Source: an uncultured Bacilli bacterium
GTDB lineage: Bacteria > Bacillota_I > Bacilli_A > RF39 > UBA660
Length of the DNA stretch: 19,266 nucleotides
Direction: 5' to 3'
Assembly: GCA_947588865.1 (NCBI GenBank)
Contig: CANPYQ010000011.1
Location: 1-19,266 of the forward strand
Of this stretch, positions 7,725 to 14,286 are shown piece by piece (position 1 is the stretch's first letter; each line of letters starts with the position of its first letter). A program made the position numbers and the translations under genes. The notes under the pieces were generated by a model. The model had not been told where the DNA came from. It saw nothing but the letters and a program-made list of their open reading frames with translations, and searched no databases.

Positions 7725-8145
7725 TACCTTCACCACTTTCTTTCTTTACGAATTTACATTTGATTGGAAGTTTGTGCATTGCAAGACGAAATGCTTCGCG
7801 TGCAACTTCTTCACTTACTTCTCCTATTTCAAACATTACTTTTCCTTCTTTAACTACTGCAACCCATGCATCATGAGAACCTTTACCTTTACCTTGACGA
7901 GTTTCAAGTGGTTTTTTAGTTAATGAAAGGTGTGGGAATATATTTATCCAAACTCTTCCTCCACGTTTCATGTAACGAGTCATAGCAACTCTGGCTGCCT
8001 CGATTTGTCTATCTGTAATCCAAGCTCCTTCAAGTGCCATTAGACCATATTCTCCAAAGTGCAACTCCGTATTTCCTTTTGCTTTTCCTTCATAAGGAAG
8101 ACGATGAACATTTTTAAATTTAGTTCTTTTTGGAATTACTGCCAT
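7717..8145 (-). CDS. rplP: 50S ribosomal protein L16
   Basis: L16 helps form the A-site region and contacts 5S rRNA-proximal elements. The 142-residue product starts MAVIPKRTKFKNVHR and contains FGEYGLMALEGAWITDRQIEAARVAMTRY (split here as the family core) and TRQGKGKGSHDAWVAVV. The start at 8145 is preferred to upstream in-frame codons, since GGGAGG lies 8 nt before it and the protein then begins canonically. It begins inside the 3' end of rpsC (26-nt overlap), and its binding site is read as S3 codons. Confidence 0.96.
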   Translation of the reverse strand: MAVIPKRTKFKNVHRLPYEGKAKGNTELHFGEYGLMALEGAWITDRQIEAARVAMTRYMKRGGRVWINIFPHLSLTKKPLETRQGKGKGSHDAWVAVVKEGKVMFEIGEVSEEVAREAFRLAMHKLPIKCKFVKKESGEGND

Positions 8146-8797
8146 CTTGATTACCTCCCTTATTTTTAGCAGGAAGGATTTCACCTTTACAAATCCATAC
8201 TTTAACACCTATCTTACCATAAGTAGTATCTGCTTCTTTACAAGCATAATCTATATCTGATCTTAAAGTATGACGTGGAACGCTACCTTCTGTATAACCT
8301 TCAGTACGAGCCATATCTGCTCCTCCTAAACGTCCTGATACAGAAGTTGTAATTCCTTTTGCTCCTGCTTTCATAGTATTTCTAATTGCTCTTTTTTGAG
8401 CAATTCTGAATGATACACGTCCTTCTATTTGACGTGCGATATTTTCTGCAACTATTGCAGCGTCTAAATCTGGATTCTTAACTTCTTTGATAGAGATTTG
8501 TATATCTTCGTCAACAAGTTTTGTTAATTCTTTTTTAATCTTATCAATTTCATCTCCACCATGTCCGATTACAACACCAGGTTTAGCTGTATTTATAACA
8601 ACATTAGTCTTTTTAGTGTCTCTTTCAATAAGAATACTTGAAACTGATGCGTCTTTTAGTTTTTTTTCTAACATTTTACGAATCTTATCGTCATTTTTGA
8701 TATACTTTGCATTATTGCATCCTTCAGCATACCAATTTGATTGCCAAGATTTGTTAATGCCTATTCTAAGTCCAATTGGACTAACTTTTTGACCCAC
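8120..8797 (-). CDS. rpsC: 30S ribosomal protein S3
   Basis: S3 lines the mRNA entry site of the 30S subunit and has helicase-associated function there. The 225-residue product starts MGQKVSPIGLRIGINKSWQS, with the KH-domain loop in KPGVVIGHGG and the C-terminal domain RTEGYTEGSVPRHTLRSDIDYA. It uses a GTG start with AAGGAGG upstream. The last residues (NKGGNQDGSNSKKN) are polar and extend beyond the conserved core, because the frame continues over the rplP binding site and first codons for 26 nt. Confidence 0.97.
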   Translation of the reverse strand: MGQKVSPIGLRIGINKSWQSNWYAEGCNNAKYIKNDDKIRKMLEKKLKDASVSSILIERDTKKTNVVINTAKPGVVIGHGGDEIDKIKKELTKLVDEDIQISIKEVKNPDLDAAIVAENIARQIEGRVSFRIAQKRAIRNTMKAGAKGITTSVSGRLGGADMARTEGYTEGSVPRHTLRSDIDYACKEADTTYGKIGVKVWICKGEILPAKNKGGNQDGSNSKKN

Positions 8798-8815
8798 AAG
8801 TTTTCCTCCTTTACC

Positions 8816-9151
8816 TTAGTTTTTATCACTTACAACAATTGTAATATGACTTGTTCTCTTTTTTATTGGATCTACGTGTCCACGAGAACCAAATTTCATT
8901 CTTTTTAATGTTTGTCCTTCATCAACATATGCTTCTTTAACATATAATTTAGTTTTATCTAAACCTAAGTTGTTTTCGGCATTTGCTGTTGCAGAAGTCA
9001 AAACTTTTAAAGTTAATCTAGCAGCTTCACTATTGTAGTTTCTACAAATTTTATCTGCTTCAGCCACGTCTTTTCCGCGTATTAAATCAATTATTAAACG
9101 TGCTTTACGTGGTGGGATTCTAAGCCCCTTTGCGATTGCTCTTGCTTCCAT
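8816..9151 (-). CDS. rplV: 50S ribosomal protein L22
   Basis: L22 lines the peptide exit tunnel through a long beta hairpin, and changes there give macrolide resistance in other bacteria. The 111-residue product starts MEARAIAKGLRIPPRKARLI and contains AENNLGLDKTKLYVKEAYVDEG and the hairpin region KRMKFGSRGHVDPIKKRTSHI. The ATG at 9151 follows AGGGAGG. It is 18 nt upstream of rpsC and 19 nt downstream of rpsS. Length is normal. Confidence 0.97.
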   Translation of the reverse strand: MEARAIAKGLRIPPRKARLIIDLIRGKDVAEADKICRNYNSEAARLTLKVLTSATANAENNLGLDKTKLYVKEAYVDEGQTLKRMKFGSRGHVDPIKKRTSHITIVVSDKN

Positions 9152-9170
9152 AAATTTTCCTCCCTAGGTT

Positions 9171-9443
9171 TTACTTTTTAACCTTATCATCACCGTGACC
9201 ACCGAATTTACGAGTAGCAACAAATTCACCTAATTTGTGACCTACCATATCTTCAGTAACATATACAGGAACAAATTCTTTTCCATTGTGTACAGCAAAT
9301 GTGTTACCTATAAATTCAGGAAATATTGTTGAACGGCGTGACCAAGTTTTAATAACTTCTTTTTTCTCTGATTCATTTACCTTTTTGACCTTTTTCATTA
9401 GACTATCATCTACAAATGGTCCTTTTTTTAAACTTCTAGCCAT
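9171..9443 (-). CDS. rpsS: 30S ribosomal protein S19
   Basis: S19 pairs with S13 in the 30S head. The 90-residue product starts MARSLKKGPFVDDSLMKKV and contains TWSRRSTIFPEFIGNTFAVHNGKEFVPV, then GHKLGEFVATRKFGGHG, all diagnostic. The ATG at 9443 has AAAGGATGG upstream, a somewhat weaker site than its neighbours. It follows rplB by 14 nt. Length is normal. Confidence 0.97.
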   Translation of the reverse strand: MARSLKKGPFVDDSLMKKVKKVNESEKKEVIKTWSRRSTIFPEFIGNTFAVHNGKEFVPVYVTEDMVGHKLGEFVATRKFGGHGDDKVKK

Positions 9444-9457
9444 AATTCCATCCTTTC

Positions 9458-10288
9458 CTATTTTTTACGGCGATGTACTATTAAGTCATCTGATTGTTTT
9501 TTACCTTTACGAGTCTTATATCCAAGTGCAGGTTTACCCCAAGGTGTTAGAGGTCCTTTATGACCTACTGGAGCTTTTCCTTCTCCACCACCATGTGGGT
9601 GATCATTAGGATTCATAACTGATCCACGAACCGTTGGACGAATCCCCATGTGTCTTTTTCGACCAGCTTTACCTAAATTTACTAACTCAAAATCTTCATT
9701 TCCTACTTCGCCAATAGTAGCTCTACAAGTACTAAGCACCTTACGAACTTCTCCACTAGTTAGTCTAAGTAATGCATATTTTCCTTCAAATCCAAGTATT
9801 TGAACACTTGATCCAGCCGAACGAGCCATTTGAGCTCCTTTGCCAGCCTTAAGTTCTACATTGTGAACAAGTGTTCCCTCTGGAATTTTAGATAGAGGTA
9901 AAGAGTTACCAACTTTAATATCAGCATTCTCTCCACTTTCAACTTTGTCTCCTACTTTTAATCCTTTAGGTGCAATTATATAAGTTTTTTCTCCATCTAT
10001 ATAATTAATTAAAGCAATATTAGCCGTTCTATTTGGATCGTATTCAATAGATGCAACAGTACCAACGATACCGTCTTTATTTCTTTTGAAATCTATTATA
10101 CGATATTTTCTCTTAGCTCCTCCGCCTTGGTGACGAACAGTTATCCTACCTTGATTATTACGACCACCATTTTTCTTTAATGTAACAAGTAATGATTTCT
10201 CTGGTGCTACTTTAGTTAACTCACTATTATCTAAAGTAGTCATACCACGTCTACCATTAGTCGTTGATTTATAACTTTTGATTGCCAT
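9458..10288 (-). CDS. rplB: 50S ribosomal protein L2
   Basis: L2 is required for subunit association and peptidyl transferase function. The 276-residue product starts MAIKSYKSTTNGRRGMT and has the RNA-binding OB and SH3-like domains. The conserved C-terminal region includes RGSVMNPNDHPHGGGEGKAP, with the histidine long implicated near the peptidyl transferase centre, and ends DDLIVHRRKK. Length is canonical. The ATG at 10288 follows GGGAGG. It lies 18 nt after rplW. Confidence 0.98.
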   Translation of the reverse strand: MAIKSYKSTTNGRRGMTTLDNSELTKVAPEKSLLVTLKKNGGRNNQGRITVRHQGGGAKRKYRIIDFKRNKDGIVGTVASIEYDPNRTANIALINYIDGEKTYIIAPKGLKVGDKVESGENADIKVGNSLPLSKIPEGTLVHNVELKAGKGAQMARSAGSSVQILGFEGKYALLRLTSGEVRKVLSTCRATIGEVGNEDFELVNLGKAGRKRHMGIRPTVRGSVMNPNDHPHGGGEGKAPVGHKGPLTPWGKPALGYKTRKGKKQSDDLIVHRRKK

Positions 10289-10306
10289 CTGTATTCCTCC
10301 CTTAGA

Positions 10307-10588
10307 TTAATTAAGTTCTATTGAACTTCCTTCTTTTAATTTAACTATTGCTTTTTTCTTTCTATTTGTCAATCCAGAATAACGTCCAACTCTTTTCTTT
10401 CTAGGTTTAACGTTTATTGTATTAACGCTTTCAACTTTTACATCGAATATTTTTTCAACTGCTTGTTTTATTTCTGTTTTGTTAGCTTTTGGATCTACGC
10501 TAAATGTAATAATATTTCCATTTTCATTTAAATTTGCAGTCTTTTCTGTAATAATTGGAGCTTTTATAATATCTCTATATTTATTCAT
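10307..10588 (-). CDS. rplW: 50S ribosomal protein L23
   Basis: L23 lies at the tunnel exit and is the main docking site for trigger factor and SRP. The 93-residue product contains the diagnostic APIITEKT near the start and DPKANKTEIKQAVEKIFDVKVESVNTINVKPRKKRVG. Its ATG overlaps the rplD TAA stop by one base (TAATG), indicating translational coupling. Length is normal. Confidence 0.97.
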   Translation of the reverse strand: MNKYRDIIKAPIITEKTANLNENGNIITFSVDPKANKTEIKQAVEKIFDVKVESVNTINVKPRKKRVGRYSGLTNRKKKAIVKLKEGSSIELN

Positions 10589-11211
10589 TATACTAAAGCC
10601 TCCTCTATACTTTTAATAGCTTCTTCTTCAGCTATTACAAGGTTTGCAGAAACTAAATCAAGTACATTAATTTCACTTGCTTCAAGTAATAAAACATTAT
10701 TTAAATTACGAGTAGCTAGAATTAGATTATCATTTAACTCATTAACAATTATAAGTACATTTCTTTCAACCTTAAAGTTACTTAAGATATTTTTCATATC
10801 CTTAGTTTTGTTAGTTTTTAAATCTAATTTATCAACAACAACTAATTCCTTATTGATAATTTTATAAGCTAAAGCTGATTTAAGCGCTAAAGCTCTTTCT
10901 TTTCTATTTTGTTTAGTAGAATAGCTTCTTTCTTGATTTCCGAAAGCCCATCCACCATGATACCAATGTGGTGCTCTTGTAGAACCTTGACGAGCACGCC
11001 CTGTTCCTTTTTGTCTCCAAGGTTTTCTTCCTCCACCAGAGACATCTGAACGTCCTTTAACACCTCTTGTTCCTTGACGAGCATTATTTTGTGCAAGTTT
11101 AATTGCATCATAAAGTACTGCGTCATTTGGAGCAATTCCAAATACTTCTTTATTTAATGTAATATCTTTTACTTTTTCACCATTTGTGTTTAATACATTT
11201 ATTTTATTCAT
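10588..11211 (-). CDS. rplD: 50S ribosomal protein L4
   Basis: L4 contacts the exit tunnel with an extended loop and, in enterobacteria, represses the S10 operon. The 207-residue product has the loop region GTRGVKGRSDVSGGGRKPWRQKGTGRARQG, which is diagnostic (residues about 48-77), followed by the Rossmann-like core. The ATG at 11211 follows GGGAGG with 6 nt spacing. Whether L4 controls this operon through the leader at 12346-12473 cannot be told from sequence alone. Confidence 0.97.
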   Translation of the reverse strand: MNKINVLNTNGEKVKDITLNKEVFGIAPNDAVLYDAIKLAQNNARQGTRGVKGRSDVSGGGRKPWRQKGTGRARQGSTRAPHWYHGGWAFGNQERSYSTKQNRKERALALKSALAYKIINKELVVVDKLDLKTNKTKDMKNILSNFKVERNVLIIVNELNDNLILATRNLNNVLLLEASEINVLDLVSANLVIAEEEAIKSIEEALV

Positions 11212-11225
11212 ATGTATCCTCCCTA

Positions 11226-12026
11226 CTAATTTTCTTCCTTAGTAGTTTCTTCTGCCTCGCTTACTTCGGCAGTTTCCTCTACAACTGGCTTTTCTAAAGT
11301 AACATCTTCTTGAACTTGTTCTTCTTGTGTTTCATTAACCTCTTCTAAAACTGGCTCCTCTACATCATAAGATACAAGTTCCTCCATAGCATTTACTTTG
11401 CCATTTGCTTTAACAGCACTCTTGATAATAACTAAACCTTTTTTAGGTCCAGGTATATTACCACTTACTAATATTACATTATTTTCAGTATCTACAGCAA
11501 CAACTTCAAGATTTTGAATAGTTACTGTAAGTGTTCCCATATGTCCTGCAAGTTTTTTACCCTTGAAAACACGCATTGGTCTCATTGTTCCCATTGAACC
11601 TGGTCTTCTATGATAGTGTGAACCGTGTCCCATAGGTCCTCTTGATTGTCCGTGTCTTTTAATAACACCTTGGAACCCTTTTCCTTTAGTAGTTCCAGTC
11701 ACATCAACTACTTCTCCTGGAGTAAATATATCAGCTGATATTTCTTGTCCAAGAGTATATGAATTGATATCTACACCTTTTATTTCTCTAAAGAAGCGCT
11801 TAGGTGTAGTTTGTGCTTTTGCAGTATGCCCTGCAGAAGCTTTAGTCGCTAACTTTTCTCTAGTATTCCCAAATCCTAATTGAATTGCATCGTAACCATC
11901 GTTTTCTTTAGTCTTGATTTGTGTTACTACATTTTTTTCAACTTCAACAACGGTTACAGGAATTAATTTACCAGATTTTGTAAACACTTGAGTCATTCCA
12001 ATTTTACGACCTAAGATTCCTTTCAT
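11226..12026 (-). CDS. rplC: 50S ribosomal protein L3 with acidic C-terminal tail
   Basis: L3 nucleates large-subunit assembly and reaches the peptidyl transferase centre. Residues 1 to about 212 form a normal L3, starting MKGILGRKIGMTQVF and including the extended loop QSRGPMGHGSHYHRRPGSMG (about 127-146). The protein then continues to residue 266 with a strongly acidic tail of Glu, Val and Thr, ending EAEETTKEEN. Typical L3 is about 205-215 residues. The ATG at 12026 has AAGGAGG upstream, and that site overlaps the stop codon of the frame-corrected rpsJ. Confidence 0.96.
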   Translation of the reverse strand: MKGILGRKIGMTQVFTKSGKLIPVTVVEVEKNVVTQIKTKENDGYDAIQLGFGNTREKLATKASAGHTAKAQTTPKRFFREIKGVDINSYTLGQEISADIFTPGEVVDVTGTTKGKGFQGVIKRHGQSRGPMGHGSHYHRRPGSMGTMRPMRVFKGKKLAGHMGTLTVTIQNLEVVAVDTENNVILVSGNIPGPKKGLVIIKSAVKANGKVNAMEELVSYDVEEPVLEEVNETQEEQVQEDVTLEKPVVEETAEVSEAEETTKEEN

Positions 12027-12037
12027 ATATATCCTCC

Positions 12038-12345
12038 TTATTTAATTATTTTGATATCTACGCCACTTGGAATATCTAAATGAGCAAGTGCTCCGATAGT
12101 TTCCTTTGATGGATCTATGATATCAATTAGTCTTTGTGTGTTCTTCTTTCAAATTGCTCACGTGAATCTTTATATTTGTGAACAGCCCTTAAAATAGTGA
12201 TTTTTTCAACCTCAGTTGGTAATGGAACTGGTCCAACAATCTCCCCACCATTTCTCTTAACTGTTTCAACGATTTTAGCGCAAGCTTTGTCTAAACTTTT
12301 GTGTTCAAACGCTTTTAATTTGATACGAATTTTAGTTTTTGACAT
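12038..12345 (-). CDS. rpsJ: 30S ribosomal protein S10 (NusE), disrupted by a 1-base frameshift
   Basis: S10 is a 30S head protein and also the NusE transcription factor. The reading frame from ATG 12345 gives a clear S10 up to ERRTHKD and then stops at 12127 (72 residues). Shifting by one base at about 12131-12135 restores the missing third: RLIDIIDPSKETIGALAHLD through GVDIKIIK, ending at TAA 12038-12040. The repaired protein has about 102 residues, the family length. The site is CACAAAGACTAATT, where one extra A would join the two parts. The 3' part ends exactly at the rplC binding site, as an intact gene would. S10 is essential, so a base missing from the sequence or assembly is the simplest explanation. 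A real mutation or recoding is less likely. The start has GGGAGG 7 nt upstream. Confidence 0.9.
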
Positions 12346-12473
12346 AATGTATCCTCCCTTCGCCTATATCCAGTATAGACATGCTCCGTGTAAAAACCTA
12401 ATAGTCTGATTATTTTTTCTAACAACTTAACCTGGCGTATCAGCAACCTTACACATCAACGCAACGTCACACA
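12346..12473 (-). promoter_or_regulatory. 5' leader of the S10 operon, structured
   Basis: About 128 nt lie between the predicted transcription start (near 12473) and the rpsJ ATG. The minus-strand RNA can form a hairpin GUCUAUA/UAUAGGC with loop CUGGA (12362-12380), just before the GGGAGG site. It can also form a longer-range pairing GUGUAA (12449-12454) with UUACAC (12388-12393), and a possible GCGU/ACGC stem (12459-12462 with 12435-12438). This fits an autoregulated ribosomal-protein leader. The ligand is unknown; L4 is the enterobacterial precedent. Pairing was found by eye. Confidence 0.5.
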
Positions 12474-12479
12474 TACAAG

Positions 12480-12508
12480 ATTATACGTTATTTAATAAAA
12501 AAAATCAA
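12480..12508 (-). promoter_or_regulatory. Promoter of the S10-spc-alpha run
   Basis: The minus strand reads TTGATT (12508-12503), a 17-bp spacer, then TATAAT (12485-12480). This is a near-consensus housekeeping promoter directed at rpsJ, with an AT-rich upstream region. It is the only strong promoter seen for the 26-gene run. Confidence 0.75.
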
Positions 12509-12530
12509 CACTTTTTTGATTTTTTTTATT
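12494..12530. repeat. Perfect 15-bp inverted repeat over the S10 promoter
   Basis: Arms at 12494-12508 and 12516-12530 are exact reverse complements: AAT, eight A, TCAA and its mirror. A 7-nt spacer separates them. The left arm contains the -35 element of the S10 promoter. It could be a bidirectional low-GC terminator that insulates the operon from upstream transcription, or an operator. Part of the symmetry comes from the A8/T8 tracts, so only TCAA/TTGA plus AAT/ATT is informative. Confidence 0.6.
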
Positions 12531-12822
12531 ATTTTGCCAATTTTTTAAAAAATGTAAATATAATATATCGATTCATCAAATTAAAATCGAAAATTATAAA
12601 CATATCTCTGCTACTTATAAATATATTAACAAGGATTAGCATAACTGCGAAAGGGATTAATTTGCTTTTCAATTTGATTTGTTTCTTTAGATAAAAATAA
12701 ACTCGTTCACAATCAATCAGTATTTGAAATATTTCCTCTCAGCTTAATAAAATTGATATTGTTTATAATATCAATTTATAAATTTATTTAATATTCTTTA
12801 ATATATTTTATTAGGTGATAGT
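12531..12822. other. Gene-free AT-rich stretch between S10 operon and small plus-strand gene
   Basis: No convincing reading frame, tRNA or known RNA family was recognised here. A weak plus-strand promoter-like pair exists: TTGCCA at 12534-12539 and TATAAT at 12559-12564, with a 19-bp spacer. A small TCGATT/AATCGA hairpin follows at 12568-12590. The stretch 12630-12670 is less AT-rich than its surroundings and might belong to a small RNA or a long leader, but nothing seen proves transcription. The right end contains the promoter and dyad of the 12823 gene. Confidence 0.4.
12750..12777 (+). promoter_or_regulatory. Dyad over the promoter of the 12823 gene (candidate operator)
   Basis: Arms AAATTGATATT (12750-12760) and AATATCAATTT (12767-12777) are perfect 11-bp complements around GTTTAT. 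They overlap a plausible plus-strand promoter, TTGATA (12753-12758), 18-bp spacer, TATAAA (12777-12782). An alternative promoter TTGAAA (12724-12729) with TAAAAT (12748-12753) would put the dyad at the start site. Either layout suits binding of a dimeric regulator. AT-rich composition raises the chance of accidental symmetry. Confidence 0.4.
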
Positions 12823-13110
12823 TTGAAAATAGTTCCTAGTGTCTCTGCGCCTATTTATACTTCTTCAGCCTTTATACTAGGCATATTGCTCTGTGACGAA
12901 TTAACTCCTGCAGAACAAAATTCATTGGGCAATTGGTTTATGATGGTTGGTCAGGCACTTTGTACAAACTCTGCACAACAACAATTATTAAATAATAGAA
13001 ATAATAGTGCAAATAATTATAATTCTCATATTATAAATGATAATAACTTGAAAACAAGTGCACAAAATATTAAAAAAGAAATAAATAATATTTTTAATAA
13101 CTTTAAATAG
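12823..13110 (+). CDS. Small protein of unknown function, Asn-rich C-terminus
   Basis: The 95-residue product is not assigned to a family. It begins with TTG, preceded by a strong AGGTGAT site with 5 nt from its last G, which is why the start is trusted. Residues about 8-25 form a moderately hydrophobic stretch (IYTSSAFILGILLC). Then comes a compact segment DELTPAEQNSLGNWFMMVGQALCTNSAQQQLL with two cysteines overall. The last third is Asn/Lys-rich and probably flexible. It is convergent with the sigma-factor gene, 23 nt away. The hydrophobic stretch could be a membrane segment or the core of a small helical fold. I have an impression of similar small proteins in gut Firmicutes, which cannot be checked here. 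Confidence 0.7.
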   Translation: MKIVPSVSAPIYTSSAFILGILLCDELTPAEQNSLGNWFMMVGQALCTNSAQQQLLNNRNNSANNYNSHIINDNNLKTSAQNIKKEINNIFNNFK

Positions 13111-13133
13111 TTCAATAAAACTATATTTTCAAC

Positions 13134-14150
13134 TTACATTTCCCATCGAATTAATTTTCTTTTTATTTTTTTTAATGCATTTTTTTCTATTATATTAACC
13201 CTTTGTCTTTTTATTCCATAAATTTTTCCAATTTCTTGTAGTGTCTTCCCCTTAAAATATATTAGTATAATTATTTTATATTCCCTTTCAGTTAATATCT
13301 CTTTCATTATTTTGTTAATTTTTTCACAATCAATTTTTGTTTCTGATAACCTAAATTCACGATCATCTGTTACTATAATATCAATCAACGAATCTTTTGA
13401 ATCATCTGTTATATTTGAATCTAAACTAAGTATTTCATGCATGCTATTTAAATACTCTTTAACCTTGTCTTCTGATAAATTTAATTTCGTAGTTATATAT
13501 TGTATATCTGGATATTTTCCGTATTTATCCTCATATTCGTCTGCAAGACGCTTTATTTTTTTTATATCAATTGATGCATGCATAGGATACCTTATTAAAT
13601 ATGACTTTTCATTTTTATAACTACAAATAGCTTGCTTAATCCAATACGATGCATATGATGAAAATTTTATATTCTTTGTTACATCGAATTTATCTATGGC
13701 TTTAATTAATCCAATATTACCTTCTTGTATTAAATCTATTAAAGGAACTCTGTAGCTACTACTTTTCCTTGCAAAATAAACTACAAATTTCAAATTACAA
13801 TTTATAATATATTCTTTTATTTTTTTATTGCCATTTTTATACTCAATAAACAATTCCTTTTCTTGTTCTTTGGTTAAGACAGGAAATTTATTAATTTCTG
13901 TTAAATACAAAGCTAAAGAATCTTTGCTATACATTGATACATCCGAAACTTCATTTAAATCATTAAGATAACTGCAATTATTATCAAAATTAGACTCAGT
14001 ATAATCATCTATAACTATTCCATGTTCAATTAAAGAATAAAATAAATTATCTAAATCTTCATCACTTAATCCTAATTTATTAATTTCATCATATGATAAT
14101 TTATTATTATTTTTTTTAGCTTTATCAATTAATTGTTGTAAAAAAAACAT
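13134..14150 (-). CDS. Divergent RNA polymerase sigma factor, sigma-70 family
   Basis: The 338-residue product has the full RpoD-like layout. A short region-1.1-like helical segment (about 1-50) is followed by region 1.2 (DSLALYLTEINKFPVLTKEQEKEL, about 77-100). Region 2 (about 116-190) contains DLIQEGNIGLIKAIDKFD for core binding and YASYWIKQAI for -10 recognition. Region 3 (about 192-262) and region 4 with its helix-turn-helix (about 285-335) follow. It is shorter and more divergent than a housekeeping RpoD. By alignment with E. coli sigma-70, the -10 contact Gln437 is kept (Gln173) but Thr440 is Cys176. In region 4.2 Arg584 is kept, while Glu585, Arg588 and Gln589 become Gln316, Asn319 and Ile320. 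The ATG at 14150 has AAGGTGG upstream, better than an in-frame GTG at 14159 lying inside that site. It is probably an alternative factor, though the main factor in a reduced lineage is not excluded. Confidence 0.88.
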   Translation of the reverse strand: MFFLQQLIDKAKKNNNKLSYDEINKLGLSDEDLDNLFYSLIEHGIVIDDYTESNFDNNCSYLNDLNEVSDVSMYSKDSLALYLTEINKFPVLTKEQEKELFIEYKNGNKKIKEYIINCNLKFVVYFARKSSSYRVPLIDLIQEGNIGLIKAIDKFDVTKNIKFSSYASYWIKQAICSYKNEKSYLIRYPMHASIDIKKIKRLADEYEDKYGKYPDIQYITTKLNLSEDKVKEYLNSMHEILSLDSNITDDSKDSLIDIIVTDDREFRLSETKIDCEKINKIMKEILTEREYKIIILIYFKGKTLQEIGKIYGIKRQRVNIIEKNALKKIKRKLIRWEM

Positions 14151-14264
14151 AACTACCACCTTTTATTAATTTTAATATTATAGTTTTTAATTTTTCTATA
14201 TACTTTTCAACTTTATTGAATTATCAGATTAATTGCATCAAACTGCTTTTTATCTTTTATTAAC

Positions 14265-14286
14265 AAAAAAAGGTATAATATACCTT
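14265..14286 (-). terminator. Rho-independent terminator of the rpsF-ssb-rpsR operon
   Basis: The minus strand has a 7-bp stem AAGGTAT/ATACCTT (14286-14280 and 14276-14270) with an ATT loop, followed by TTTTT at 14269-14265. The stem begins inside the rpsR stop codon. Placement and U-tail fit an intrinsic terminator. Confidence 0.7.

Noticed and set aside
10887..11141. Second minus-strand frame of 84 codons inside rplD
   Set aside because: It lies entirely within L4 in another frame and L4 is intact and conserved.
12120..12140. Programmed ribosomal frameshifting as the explanation for rpsJ
   Set aside because: There is no classical slippery heptamer and no known precedent for recoding in rpsJ. 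A missing base in an A run is simpler. It remains listed as a check, not a call.
13107..13124. Possible bidirectional terminator between the small plus-strand gene and the sigma gene
   Set aside because: The stem ATAGTT/AACTAT is only 6 bp of mostly A-T pairs with a short T run. It is too weak to call in DNA this AT-rich.
14151..14284. Promoter for the sigma-factor gene
   Set aside because: A TATAAT is present, but the nearest -35-like TTGAAA is 22 bp away, outside the usual range. No confident promoter could be placed.
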